In this document: one piece after another, positions 34,601 through 45,790 of the stretch
How positions within the stretch are numbered: position 1 is the first letter of the stretch
Layout: every line of letters starts with the position of its first letter
DNA from: Hordeum vulgare subsp. vulgare
Lineage: Eukaryota > Streptophyta > Magnoliopsida > Poales > Poaceae
Length of the DNA: 64,000 nucleotides
Reading direction: 5' to 3'
Assembly: GCF_904849725.1 (NCBI RefSeq)
Contig: NC_058521.1
Location: forward strand, 426,702,676 to 426,766,675
The notes under the pieces: model-generated
What the model was told of the DNA's origin: nothing
The model's input: only the letters and a program-made list of their open reading frames with translations
Databases searched by the model: none
Position numbers and translations under genes: made by a program

Positions 34601-35340
34601 AACGGTCATCATCCCCACCCCCACCTCTCTCCCCTACCGGATCTCTCTTTGTCTCTCACCCCCGAAAACCACACCGCCACCGGAGCTCGCCGCCCTCCCC
34701 TACTCCCCATGCGCGAGCCGCTGCTGGAGCTCGCCCCTTCTCCACCACCGCGCCCTCCTCCTTCCTACGCCCCTCCTCCACCACAGTCCCCTCCTCCACC
34801 ACCGCACCATCCTCCTCCCCGAGACATCCTCCTCCACCACCGCCGCTAGAGCTCGCCCCTTCTTCACCACCGCGCCCTCGTCCTCCCTGCGCCCCCACCT
34901 TCACCACCGCCCCCTCCTCCACCACTGCGCCCTCCTCCATCCCGGCCCCTCTCTCACTCACACACTCCCACTCCCACTCCCCTCTCTCCCCGCCGCCCAC
35001 CGCCGCCACCCCCATGGCCACCGCCGTCGTCGCCCCACCGGCTATATCCTGCCGCGGCCCCACCGCCCCGGCGCTCCGCCACCCCCAACGCGCCCACCGC
35101 CCCCGTCGCACCGCCGCAGCACAGCCCCCGTCGTGCCAATCCTCCCCGCCGCCCCGGCACCCCACCGCCCCCAACACCCCATCGTCCCCGCCACCAGCCG
35201 CCCCGGCGCCCCACCGCCCCCAACGCCCCATCGTCCCCGCCACCAGCCGCCCTGGTGCCCCACCGCCCACGACGCCCCAGCCGCCCCCGTCAGTCAGTCC
35301 CCCCCCCCCCCCCCCCGTCTGCCGGCCGCACTATTTTTAT
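34601..35340. repeat. C-rich low-complexity segment with ~51-bp repeats in the CACTA
   Basis: Composed largely of CCACC/CCGCC runs. Near 35150-35275 a unit reading GCCCCGGCGCCCCACCG with CCCATCGTCCCCGCCACCAG repeats two to three times, and a poly-C run lies near 35301-35317. Proline-rich ORFs on the plus strand and glycine-rich ones on the minus strand are composition artefacts. Confidence 0.7.
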
Positions 35341-35634
35341 TTTGTTTTTCCTTTTTTTATTTATGTTAACTTAGTTAGGTTAGTTTTTTAGTTTATTAGG
35401 TTAGTTAGTTATGTTTAGCTATGGATTGAATAATGAGTGCGGATTCGGTTTAGCTAATGTTTCAAACCAAAAATGGATTGACAAATGAGTGCGGCTTCGG
35501 TTTAGTTTATTACGTTAGTTAGCTATGTTTAGCTATGGATTTACAAATGGATTGACAAATGAGGGCGGCTTCCTCTTTTCACCTCACATACACATCAATA
35601 GAAGGGAGTTCAATGACGGCCACAAACAAGATCA

Positions 35635-36640
35635 CAGTTCACTTAATTTCTTCTTCTTCGGAGTCATTTTGTTCTTCTTCCCTTTTGCTGGAGACTTCGG
35701 GGGTGGATTAGCAGCTTGGGCTGTAGCTTGGCTCCAAGTGACAGGTCCAGGGCTGCTACTTGTGGAAGCAATGTAGCCTAAAGCACTCACGCTGCTCAGC
35801 TTGAGGAAACACCTTTTTAACCGCATTTTCAAGACCCTTGCAAGCATCAGTACAAACAGCCAATACCGTTGGGTCCCCTATTACCTTCTTCACTTGATTC
35901 ATGAACCAAGCCTAGTTGTCCCCATTTTCAGACTCAATAAAGCCATACGCCACCGGAAACATCCAATTATGACCGTCCAAAGCGGTGACTACAGCTAGCT
36001 GACCATTCCACTTGCCTGTTAAGTGAGTTGAATCTATGCTAATATATGGCCTACATCCATTCAGAAAGCTATCTATGTAAGGCTTGAAAGCAATAAATAG
36101 CTTGCTGAAATGTACTTGACCTTCAATTGTGGTGGTATCAATCACCACAATACTCCCCGGAGACCGCAATTCTATCTCAGCCTTGTAGTTGTGCAACATC
36201 CGAAAACTTTCTTCCCAACTCCCATATAACCTAGTTGCTTCCCTTTCCTTGCCTTTCCACACTGTGTGAGAGTCAAGTGTGAGATGATGTTCCTCTTGCA
36301 AGTCTTTCAGTATCTTCACAGCACCAATGGTTGGATCTTTCTTCAACATAGTCGCTGCCCTATCAGCCACCCAAGATTGAGTTGTCATACTTGACACTTT
36401 TTCCACTTGTTGAACTACAAATGTGCTCGATTTGATGCTTCACAACCTGCAGCAAAAAAGGCACAAAATCTGAAGTTTATTATCATGACAAACAATATGA
36501 AGGCATATAAGTAGAAATCACAAAAAAGTTATTACCATCACACAATTTTCATCCCTCTTCCAACTAGCACTTAAGGACCATTTGCAAGGGTCACCTTTTA
36601 TGGATTCACCTCTGCAAAAAGCCCGAAGCCTTTCCGGCTC
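35635..36640 (-). pseudogene. Mutator-like (MULE) transposase remnant inside the CACTA
   Basis: On the minus strand, an N-terminal piece near 36630-36535 (RGESIKGDPCKWSLSAS) precedes a probable short intron. The main frame 36406-35912 then contains the DDE-type core: GCRPYISIDSTHLTGKWNGQ and NWMFPVAYGFIESENGDN. After a TAG where Trp is usual, it continues with VCTDACKGLENAVKKVFPQAE. The C-terminal basic tail follows almost at once (SSSPGPVTWSQATAQAANPP and GKKNKMTPKKKK, ending near 35635), so the zinc-knuckle/SWIM part of a normal MULE transposase is deleted. I see no clear MULE terminal repeats. It is either a nested MULE derivative or a fragment captured by the CACTA. Confidence 0.8.
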
Positions 36641-37028
36641 ATTTTTTAGGTTATATATTTGTGTTAGGTCATATATTTTTCAATTTTATTAATGAACACA
36701 AAATATTTGTGTTGATCGGCTGGATTTACATGTGACAGTTGTCTCGTCGCTGTGATGTCTACTGTGCGAAGACCTCCCTGTCCGTTCTACGAGCTCCGCC
36801 CCTGCATTCGTGGGTGAGTACAAATATCATCTCCTCCTCGCCCCTTCATTTTCTGTGGGCCGGTTTTTGGATGAAACTTGCTAGATATAGGTAATTAAAT
36901 TAATTTATCAGTATGCGTGACCATTATGCGTCTCCCGTTCGAAAGGGTTACAGTTATAAATATGCATGCATTTGCATATATTTATAACCGTGATTCTTCC
37001 GAATTGTCCAACATTATCCATGGACAGC
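36641..37028. other. CACTA non-coding stretch
   Basis: No gene seen. AT-rich around 36640-36720, then mixed sequence leading to the hairpin at 37029. Confidence 0.4.
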
Positions 37029-37241
37029 CCAAGTGTGTGTAGATTGGGTTCGTTTTCCCATATGCTTTGTTTCGGATCTGATGCATAATTTTGTTAGTGC
37101 CTCCCTGTTGTTCTCCGGATACACATCGTCTCTGTTTATTGGGAAGGCGTGTATTAGGAGAACAGCGGGGAGGTGCTGCCAAAATTTTGCATTGGATCCG
37201 GAGCAGAGCATGGGAAAACGAACCCAATCTACACATACTCG
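37029..37241. repeat. Long imperfect inverted repeat (hairpin) upstream of TNP2
   Basis: The left arm about 37029-37125 (AGTGTGTGTAGATTGGGTTC ... TTCTCCGGATACAC) is the reverse complement, with scattered mismatches, of the right arm about 37149-37241 (GTGTATTAGGAGAAC ... GAACCCAATCTACACATACT). Arms of about 95 bp flank a loop of about 23 bp. It lies roughly 140 bp before the TNP2 start, so it could be part of the 5' untranslated region of the transposase transcript. Confidence 0.85.
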
Positions 37242-37380
37242 GGTGGGATTAGGACCTATCTTTACCTATTAGCGTGTAGGTTGCATGGACATAATAAAAC
37301 TGGCGAACTTGATTAACTGATGAATATGTATGTTGAATTATATATAAATATATTTCTTGTGTATTTAGTAGCTAGGAAAG

Positions 37381-39688
37381 ATGAGTGATTGTGCGTGGAT
37401 GTACACCGGTCACCCTAGTAAAAAAGAGATGACAAAAGAATGGTTTCTAAATACCAAGGAGTTTGTGAAATCCGCATTTGCAAATTGCCAGGAAACAAAC
37501 TGGTGCCCTTGTCCTGGATGCGACAACTTTACAAAGAGGACAGATGTTGTAATGATTAAACACCTACAGAGCAAGGGTTTTAAGCCTAATTATACGCTTT
37601 GGACATTTCATGGTGAGTCTATACAACGCACCGGAGCTGAGGTGGTTCATCGTCGCACCGACAAGCATGGTACCGGGATCGAAGATATGGTGCAAGACTT
37701 TCATGATGCTCGGGGTTCGGAAGATGAGATGGAGGAATCTGCTAAGGCCTTCTATGAAATGTTGGAGTCTTCAAAACGTTCTCTCCACGAGCACACTGAG
37801 TTTTGTCAGCTGGATGCCATTGCACAAGTAATGGCTGTGAAGGCTTAGTTCAACTTGGGAAGAGAATGCTACGACGCGATGGAGACACTATTTGGACGCC
37901 TTCTACCCAAAGGCCATGTAATGCCTGCAAACCTGTACCAGTCGGACAAAATAATTCATGTACTTAAGATGCCCTATGAGAAGATTGATGCATGTGATAA
38001 AGGATGTGTCTTATTTAGGAAGGAGTATGCACACTTGGACTATTGTCCCATTGCGAGTCTTGCAGGTATCTTGTGGTAAACAATGGCATGGGTGAGAAGA
38101 GGCAGACCAAAATCGCAGTTAGTGTTCTTCGATATATGCCAATCATACCAAGGCTTCAACGTCTTTTCATGGTCGAAGAGACAGCCAGAGAGATGACACG
38201 ACACAAAATGGGCAAAAGAACTGAACTAGATGCGAATGGGAATAAGATGGCGGTACACACATCGGATGGGGAAGCGTGCAAAAATTTCGATGGATTGCAT
38301 CAGGATAAAGCGGCAGTTCCAAGGAATCCTTGAGTCTGCATCGCCACGGATGGTTTTACTCCCTTCGGCATGACGGCAACCCAATACAGTAGTTGGCCTG
38401 TATTTGTCATTGCACTCAATCTCCCCCCGGGCAGATTATGCAAAGAAAGGACATATTTGTGACGTTGATAATTCCAGGGCCCAATTATCCGGGGAAGAAT
38501 ATGAATGTGTACATGCAGCCGCTTAAGGTTGAATTGCCAGAAGCTTGGTATAATGGGGTCAAGACATACGATGCCGCTAGAAAAGAAAACTTCAAAATGC
38601 ATGTGTGGTACATGTACCCTATGCATGACTTGCCGGCGTATGCGCTATTCTCTGGATGGTGTGTACGTGGATGGTTCCCGTGTCCCACATGCAAGGCGGC
38701 TCTTTAGTTTCATTGGTTGCAGGAGGGTCGGAAGTATTCTTGCTTTCACTTGCATAGACAGTTCCTGGATCCTCACCATCAGTTCAGAAAAGACAAGAAG
38801 GACTTTACCAAAGGTAAAGTTGTCAAAAACTTGGCACCACCTGCGTTGACAATCCAACAGATCCTTGATGAGTTAAACGCCCTTGAGCCTGATCCAGAGC
38901 ATGCAGGGTATTTCAAGGGGTATAATTCAAAACACGCCTGGACTCACAAGCCATGCTTGTGGGATCTGCCTTACTTCAAAGACCTCCTTCTTCCACACAA
39001 TATCGACATGATGCACACTGGAAAGAATATCGGAGAGGCTATTTTCGGTACATTGTTCGACATAGATGGGAAGACAAAGGATAATACTAAGGATAGAGTC
39101 GATCAAGATACACTATGTCATAGACCGTTACAAAACATGCGAGAAGGCAAAGGAAAGCAGAAGTGGTCAAAGCGAAAGGCCTGGTTCAATCCTGGAAGGC
39201 CAGCTATGAGGGAAATTATCTTGTGGGTCAAAATGCAGTTGATGTTCCCAGATGGGTATGCAGCGAATCTAAAAAGGGGAGCGAGTCTTGAAAAAATAAA
39301 AATATTTGGTCTCAAGAGTCATGATTGGCACATATGGCTTGAGCGAGTAATGTCGGTGATGTTACGTGGCTTTATTCCTCAGGATGAATGGCTAGTACTA
39401 GTGGAGCTGAGCTATTTCTTCTGTGTTCTTTGTGCGAAAGAATTATCGCCTGGCGTGGTAGATGTCATGGAGGAGTTTGCACCGGAGTTGTTGTGCAAGT
39501 TAGAGAAGATCTTTCCGTCGGGCTTCTTTAATCCAATGCAGCATTTGATTTTATATCTACCGACCGAGGCAAGATTGGGTGAGCACATGAAAAATCATTG
39601 GTGCTATGCAACGGAGAGGATGCAGAACATGCTTCGAGCTAAATGTCAAAATAAGCGTAGAATTGAAGCATTGATGGTGATGCATTAA
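37381..39688 (+). pseudogene. TNP2-type CACTA transposase (broken)
   Basis: Starts at 37381 with MSDCAWMYTGHPSKKEMTKEW, the N-terminal transposase-associated domain of TNP2 (Cys/His pattern in WCPCPGCDNF, then HLQSKGFKPNYTLWTFHGE). The catalytic domain follows: GRLLPKGHVMPANLYQSDKI, KGCVLFRKEYAHLDYCP, KMHVWYMYPMHDLPAY, FPCPTCKAAL, then LPHNIDMMHTGKNIGEAIFG (the family's D-MH-EKN block) and DQDTLCHRPLQNM. A DUF4218-like part ends it (LSYFFCVLCAKELSPGV, LPTEARLGEHMKNHWCYATE). Breaks: TAG at 37846-37848, frameshift near 38050, TGA near 38331, TAG near 38705. It would have cut the CACTA ends for transposition. Confidence 0.92.
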
Positions 39689-41107
39689 TTACTGAGGAGG
39701 TGGCAAACTTTGTGACAACACACTACGAAGCCAAAAATCATCATTTGCATAATCCGAAGCCTCGGTACAATGATGCAGACCCTAAAAAGGTGGATCCAAC
39801 CTCAACCTACTGAAAGGGAAGCTCTCACCAGCCGCTGCTTCGAAACCAATAACGTTGGATGTCGAAGAATGGCGGAACATTTCGTTGTATATCTTCAACA
39901 ACCTAACAGAAGTGCGGCCGTACATCGAGTAAGTTCTCAGTACATTTTTCTGTAGCTTCTAATTCCTTTGAACTGCTCTTATTCCCAGATATTTCATACA
40001 GTCGATACGTCGCCAAATTATCGGATGGAGCGATGATCCAAAATGATTCTGTCGAAGAGTATGAGCTTCTGGCAAAGCATGGAGGCAGCTATCCCGGTTT
40101 CATCTATTGGTTCAAACAAACGGTAATTATCAATAATGGACCATTTCATTTCTTGGTCTAACTTGCGGATAATGCAACAATTGTTTCGTATTAAACTTGT
40201 AGACTAATTCAGAGTCTATGGACGCCGAATTGAGACAAGCCGCTAATGGTTTTGACTATAAGGTCCTTTCATTTGGGAAATACAACATCAACGAGTATCT
40301 CTTTCGTACCTTCGGCAAAGAGCTATCTATGCCTGACTGGAAATCTACAAATTGTTGTGTCTCTGCTATCGGCAAAGAGTATTATGGAAGAGTTGAAGCA
40401 ATTTATGAACTTCAATTCTATGGTGAAAACCCACCAAACGTCATAGTCTTCAAATGTTATTGGTTCCAGCCGAAGGAGACTAGAAGGACTCATGAACATA
40501 TAGGACTAGTAGAAATCAATCCAAACACCCATTTAGATGTTCCCGATGTCTATATTATGGCTCAACAGGCGACCCAAGTTTTCTATCTACCGTGGGCATG
40601 CCAAACTAATAAGAATCTGGAAGGTTGGTATGTTGTTTATGAAGTGCCACCACCACCAGCTCATTCACCCGAGCACATGACTACTATGGTGGACCCGTTT
40701 GCGGAGGAGGCTACAGGGACTCAGGTCCAGGAGCCTCGGGTGGACGGGCATTCGACCCATGAGAGTCCGGTCCAGGATCAGCCTCTGGTCGAGGTGCGTT
40801 CGGCCCACGAGACTCCGGTTCCTGAGGCTACGTCCCAGGAGACTCCTGCCACAAAGGCTTCGGCCAACGTGGAGACGTCTGGATGGGTGCCTGGCCGGAT
40901 CGGACCGAGGTGCCGGATTGGACCGAGGTGCCGGATTGGACCGAGGGTCCGGGTGGCTGTTTTGTTGATGGCAGGGATGAGTCTACAGATAGTGAGGGCG
41001 ACGTGTAGGTGGACGGGGCCACCGTGTATAAGCGTGGTAGTACACGTCTCCCGGTCGAGTCGGCTACCCGCGAACAGAGGCGGGTGATTAAGCCTGAAGG
41101 GGATAGG
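39689..41107 (+). pseudogene. C-terminal part of the TNP2 gene (DUF4216-like) with introns
   Basis: After DUF4218 the reading continues in pieces: LDVEEWRN-type text near 39860, a GTAAGTTC...CCCAG intron about 39930-39990, then VEEYELLAKHGGSYPGFIYW near 40055. From 40218 a long frame contains YEL-QFYGENPPNVIVFKCYW, RTHEHIGLVEINPNTHL and DVYIMAQQATQVFYLPW, the DUF4216 domain normally at the end of TNP2 proteins. A low-complexity tail follows, with an 18-bp tandem repeat near 40898-40955 (GACCGAGGTGCCGGATTG). The frame ends near 41087. Confidence 0.8.
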
Positions 41108-41164
41108 TAAGTACATTTACTCTTTTTTTAGCTTCTGCCTTCAAGTTTCTTCAAATATCTAATG

Positions 41165-43013
41165 CGTTGAACTTATCATACCGCAAGGCATGGACACACC
41201 CTCGTGGAGTCCGCAAGCCGAACAGCGTCCTTAGTGTGCTTTCCCGGACAAATTTCCCAGGGTTTGTCACGTTGCCTGGTGAGGGTCAGGTTCATACACT
41301 AGGATTTACCTCGGAGCACTACCAGGCTATGCAGGCCCCACCGGAGGAGATTATAGATGGTGTCTTGTGCCACACGAGGGCCGATGTGGTGATCAACAGC
41401 TTTAGGGTAAATTATCCTTTTACACAATCTAAAATTAACAATATAGCTAAATATTGTTCTAATTTGTGTTGTCTCGTTTGATTGCAGACCTTCTATAGGT
41501 GTGAGGAGTGATATGAGGAGGAGGAGGCCAAGGTTATCGAGGCCGAGTGTAGGCGGTTATTACATAACTTATGCCACGAGGCTCAGCCGCAGGCTATTCG
41601 AGATTACTACGCCACACGTGGTCTTAAGAAGCAGAAGAAGGAGTGCCGCAGAAAGTATCTGAAGAAGGAGCAGTAAATGAAGGTAATTACCTATTCTTAC
41701 GGCCTTGTACGTAGTTTTCTTGATTTGATTCATATGTGTGGTCTCCAAATTCTTTCTAATAACTTATAGGTGCCCCCGACATGGTGTGTGGATAAGATGG
41801 ATTGTTGGGAGGCGTTGGTGGATGAGTGGTGCACATGCAACTGGCGACTCGTCCACGACAATGCGAAGGATTGGCATAGCCAAATGGTTGGTGTGCCATA
41901 CCAGCAAGGCAACACCAACTTATTTCAGTTCAGACGAAACTAGATATGTGGTTTGCTTCATTATTCATGCAATTCATTCTTCATGCTAGCTTGAGCCCCT
42001 TACTAATACTTTGTTGCTCTCTTTTAGGCACATCACAATAAGACGGAGATGCCAGAGTTGTACGACCTTTATGGCATGGCCCATACTGCCTCCTACAAAA
42101 AGGCGAAGGCATTCTCTGAGTTTAACCTTGATGATCCAAATAACTTCACCAACATCTCATCCCAACACAAGCTCGTGAAATACAGGGACACGGGGAAGTC
42201 TTGGAAAGGGGAGGACTTTAACCCGAGCCAGGAACCTTTGGATCCAGAGTTGGTGTTGATATCTGGTGGCGGGAGGCCCCATGGCTTGATAGCCATTGGA
42301 GATGGGATAATACATTGTCCACTCACTCTTCCGGAGATCAAGGCGCGCTAGTCGAGCTCCTGTCCTGAGATAACGCCTCGTCCACGGCCAGTCGATCTTG
42401 CCATCGAGGTTAGTTGTACGGACTCAAAAAACTTTCATCCATTTCATTGTGTGTGTGGCCATCGATCATTACTATGGTAACAAAGAATGGTGTTGCAGGT
42501 TGCTCTTCAGAAAGAGAGAGCGGCAAACCAGGCTGCTCTTGAGAAAGATAGATTGGCAAACCAGGTTGCTCTTCAGGCTGCTCTTGAGGAGAGGGACCAG
42601 ACCACGGCTCGGTTGATTGAGGAGGACAGGGCCCACAATAAGGCGGCTCACCTAGCCATGTATGAGCTTATTGTGGTAAGTTTCTTTTTTACATTAGCCA
42701 AATCATGTGTGTAATGTTTGTTTCATTACTAACTAATACGACCGACTCTTCAAAACCGAATGTGGAGTCTATGTGCGAGAAGACCGGTCAAGCCCCTCCA
42801 CCGATGCCCGTTTTCTGTGCGATTGGCACGGCGAGTTTCATTTCAATCGTCATTATAAACTAGTATTAACAATTGAGTTTCATCATGCTAACCGAGACAT
42901 GGCAAAATATCTTTTCCGCAGAACAACTCCCGAGCGGCATCGCACGACCCTTCTCCAGGGCAACCGTCTCCAAACGAAGCCGCCGCGAGCAACCCTGGTG
43001 TTTCTCCTCCTTG
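41165..43013 (+). pseudogene. Second CACTA gene (plant transposase, Ptta/En-Spm-like), broken, multi-exon
   Basis: Exon-like pieces on the plus strand: 41176-41405 (RKAWTHPRGVRKPNSVLS to RADVVINSFR, then GTAAAT); about 41488-41678 after a ...TGCAG acceptor (CRRLLHNLCHEAQPQAIRDY, with TGA where Trp is likely); about 41771-41943 (CVDKMDCWEALVDEWCTCNW to HSQMVGVPYQQGNTNLF); 42029-42351 (HNKTEMPELYDLYGMAHTAS, RDTGKSWKGEDFNPSQEPLD, then TAG); 42499-42678 (charged helix EKDRLANQVALQAALEERDQ); and a last exon ending near 43013 (HDPSPGQPSPNEAAASNPG). The W...LVDEW and later blocks resemble the Ptta/En/Spm transposase family, probably the end-binding partner of TNP2. Confidence 0.72.
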
Positions 43014-43437
43014 ATGACCACGACGATAAGTTTTCTCTAGTTCATTTATGACATAATTAGCTAGTGTATCTTAGTTAGGTAAAAACATCATTCGAACCTT
43101 GGTTAGCTTATAACTTAGCATAATTTAGCTCCAAAATGACATAATAAGCTCAAAATGGCATAAAAACCTTGGTTAGCTCATGAATATTATATACTTAGCT
43201 TGTTTTCCTCTAAAATGACATAATTAACCCATTTAGCTCCAAAAATACATACTTAGCTAATTTAGCTCCAAGAAGAGCAGAAGTAGAGAAATGAAATGAA
43301 GGAAGAAGAAGAAGAAGAAGAAGAGAAGGAGAAGAAGAAGGAGAAGGAGGAGAAGAAGGAGAAGGAGTCCTACTTCTCCTCCTTCGTCTCCTTCTTCTTC
43401 TCCTTCTTCTTCTTCTCCTTATTCTTCTTCTCCTCCT
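43014..43437. repeat. CACTA 3' subterminal repeats and purine/pyrimidine mirror tract (left half)
   Basis: Repeats of TTAGCTCCAAAAATACATA / TTAGCTCCAAAATGACATAA type (about 43080-43275) are followed by a GAAGAAGAAG-rich run (43296-43369) and its pyrimidine counterpart CTTCTTCTCC (43371-43437). The two can pair as an imperfect hairpin. The gypsy at 43438 inserted into the pyrimidine arm. Confidence 0.75.
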
Positions 43438-44987
43438 TGCTATGGCAACAAAAGTCCTTCCCTGGAAATGGTGCCAGAGATCCTTCTATCGTCTCTTGAG
43501 CTTGCGTTGGTTTTCCCTTGAAGAGGAACGGGTGATGCAGCACAGGAGCAGTAAGTATTTCCCTCAGTTTGAGAACCAAGGTAGCAATCTAGTAGGAGAA
43601 TATCGTCAAGTCCAGACTACCTGCACAAACACAAAGAGCTTGCACCCAACGCTATAAAGGGGTTGTCAATCCCTTCAAGATTGATTGCAAAGTGAGATCT
43701 GAAGGCGGAAAGTGCAACGAAAAGTGTAAGGCTGAAAATATAGTGTGGAGTAGACCCGGGGGCCATAGTGTTCACTAGAGGCTTCTCTCAAAATAGCAAA
43801 TATTACGGTGGTTGAACAAATCATTGTCGAGCAATTGATAGAACCGCGCAAATTCATGAGGATATCTAAGGGAATGATCATACATATAGGCATCACGTCC
43901 GAGACAAGTAGACCGATACTTTCTACATCTACTACTATTACTCCACACATCGACCGCTATCCAGCATGCATCTAGTGTATTGAGTTCATGACGAATAGAG
44001 TAACGCCTTAAGCAAGATGACATGATGTAGAGGGATAATCTCAAACCAATGATGAAAACCCCATCTTTTTACCCTTGATGGCAACAACACGATGCGTGCC
44101 TCGCTACCCCTTCTGTCACTGGGTGAGGTCACCGCACGGTATGAACCCAAAACCAAGCACTTCTCCCATTGCAAGAATCATAGATCTAGTTGGCCAGAAA
44201 AAACCCACAACTCGAAGAGAATTACAAGGATATGAAATCATGCATAAGAGAGATCAGAAGAAACTCAAATAAGATTCATAGATAATCTGATCGTAAATCC
44301 ACAATTCATCGGATCTCGACAAACACACCGCAAAAGAAGATTACATCGGATAGATCTCCATGAAGATCATGGAGAACTTTGTATTGAAGATCCAAGAGAG
44401 AGAAGAAGCCATCTAGCTACTAGCTATGGACCCGTAGGTCTATGGTGAACTACTCATGCATCATCGAAGAGGTCATGGTGTTGATGAAGAAGCCCTCCGT
44501 ATCCGAATCCCCCCTCCGGCAGGGCACCAGAACGTGCCCCAGATGGGATCTTGCGGAGACAGAAGCTTGCGGCAGTGGAAAAGTACTTTCGATGATCTCC
44601 TGATTTTTTCTGGGACTTTAGGGAATTTATAGGCGAAAGTCCTAGGGCAGAGGTGGCCCAGGGAGCCCACAAGCCAGGGGGGCACGTGCCCCCCTGGCCG
44701 CAGCTAGGGGGCTTTTGGGGTCCCTGCACGCCCCCTGCCCTGATTCTCAGGCTTCCCAATCTTTTTCTATTTCGGAAAAAATCTTTTTGGCAGTTTTGTT
44801 CCGTTTGGACTCCGTTCAAAATCCTCCTCTGAAAGGGGTCAAAAACATGGAAAAACAGGAACTTGCACTTGGCACTGAGTTAATAAGTTTGTCCCAAAAA
44901 TATATAAAAGGCATGCAAAACATCCAAAGTCTGACAAGATAATAGCATGAAACCATCAAAAATTATAGATACATTGGAGACATATCA
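43438..44987 (-). repeat. 3' LTR of the 43438-55133 gypsy
   Basis: Plus strand begins TGCTATGGCAACAAAAG and ends GGAGACATATCA; element-sense start is TGATATGTCTCCAATG. It matches the 5' LTR nearly base for base, with scattered substitutions (many of them transitions). Confidence 0.94.
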
Positions 44988-45785
44988 AGCATCCCCAAGC
45001 TTAATTCCTGCTTGTCCTTGAGTAGGGAAGTGATAAAGACAGAATTTTTGATGTGGAATGCTACCTAGCATAGTTGTGCTTTGCAAATTCTTTCATGTGA
45101 CATGAATGTTCAGATCCGTAAGATTCAAAACAATAGTTTGCTATTGAGATGAAAACAATAATACTTCAAGCAAACTAGCAAGGGAATCATGAACTTTCAA
45201 AATAACAAGGCCAAGGAAAGTTATCCCTACAAAATCATATAGTCTGGCTATGTTCCATCATCCTCACACAACTAATGTAAATCATGCACAACCCCGGTAT
45301 TGGCCAAGTAATAGTTTTCACACTGTTACTTTCTCAAACTTCTTATAACTATCATGCAATACATGAGCGTGAGCCATGGATATAGCACTATAGGTGTAAT
45401 AGAGTGTGGTGGTGGTTGTGAGACAAAAAGGAGGAGATGGTCACATTGACTCGACGTATCAAAGGGCTATGGAGATGCCCATTAATAGATATCAATGTGA
45501 ATGAGTAGGGATTGTTATACAAGGGATACACTAGAGCTATAAGTATGTGAAAGCTCAAAAGGAGAACTAGTAGGTGTGCATCCAACTTGCTTGCTCACGA
45601 AGACCCAGGGCAATTTTGAGGAAGCCCATCATTAGAATATACAAGCCAAGTTATATAATGAAGATGCCCACTAACATATGGTAGTGACAAAGCAAGAATC
45701 TCTCAATCATGAAGAACATGGTGCTATTATGAAGCACAAGTGTGGAAAAAGATAGTAGCATTGTCCCTTCTCTCTTTTTCTCTCC
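44988..45785. other. Non-coding body of the 43438-55133 gypsy (left part)
   Basis: No gene. It begins with the complement of the polypurine tract (GCATCCCCAAGCTTAATTCC) and continues with AT-rich DNA typical of the untranslated 3' body of such elements. Confidence 0.6.
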
Positions 45786-45790
45786 TTTTT

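Noticed and set aside
34440..35369. 309-codon proline-rich frame and glycine-rich frames on the opposite strand
   Set aside because: The sequence is CCACC/CCGCC low complexity; all frames stay open because of composition, and no domain is visible.
36982..37272. Mirror-image ORFs on both strands around the hairpin
   Set aside because: The similarity between frames is explained by the inverted repeat itself.
43296..43437. Glu/Lys-rich and Phe/Ser-rich ORFs
   Set aside because: Translation of a GAA/CTT simple repeat.
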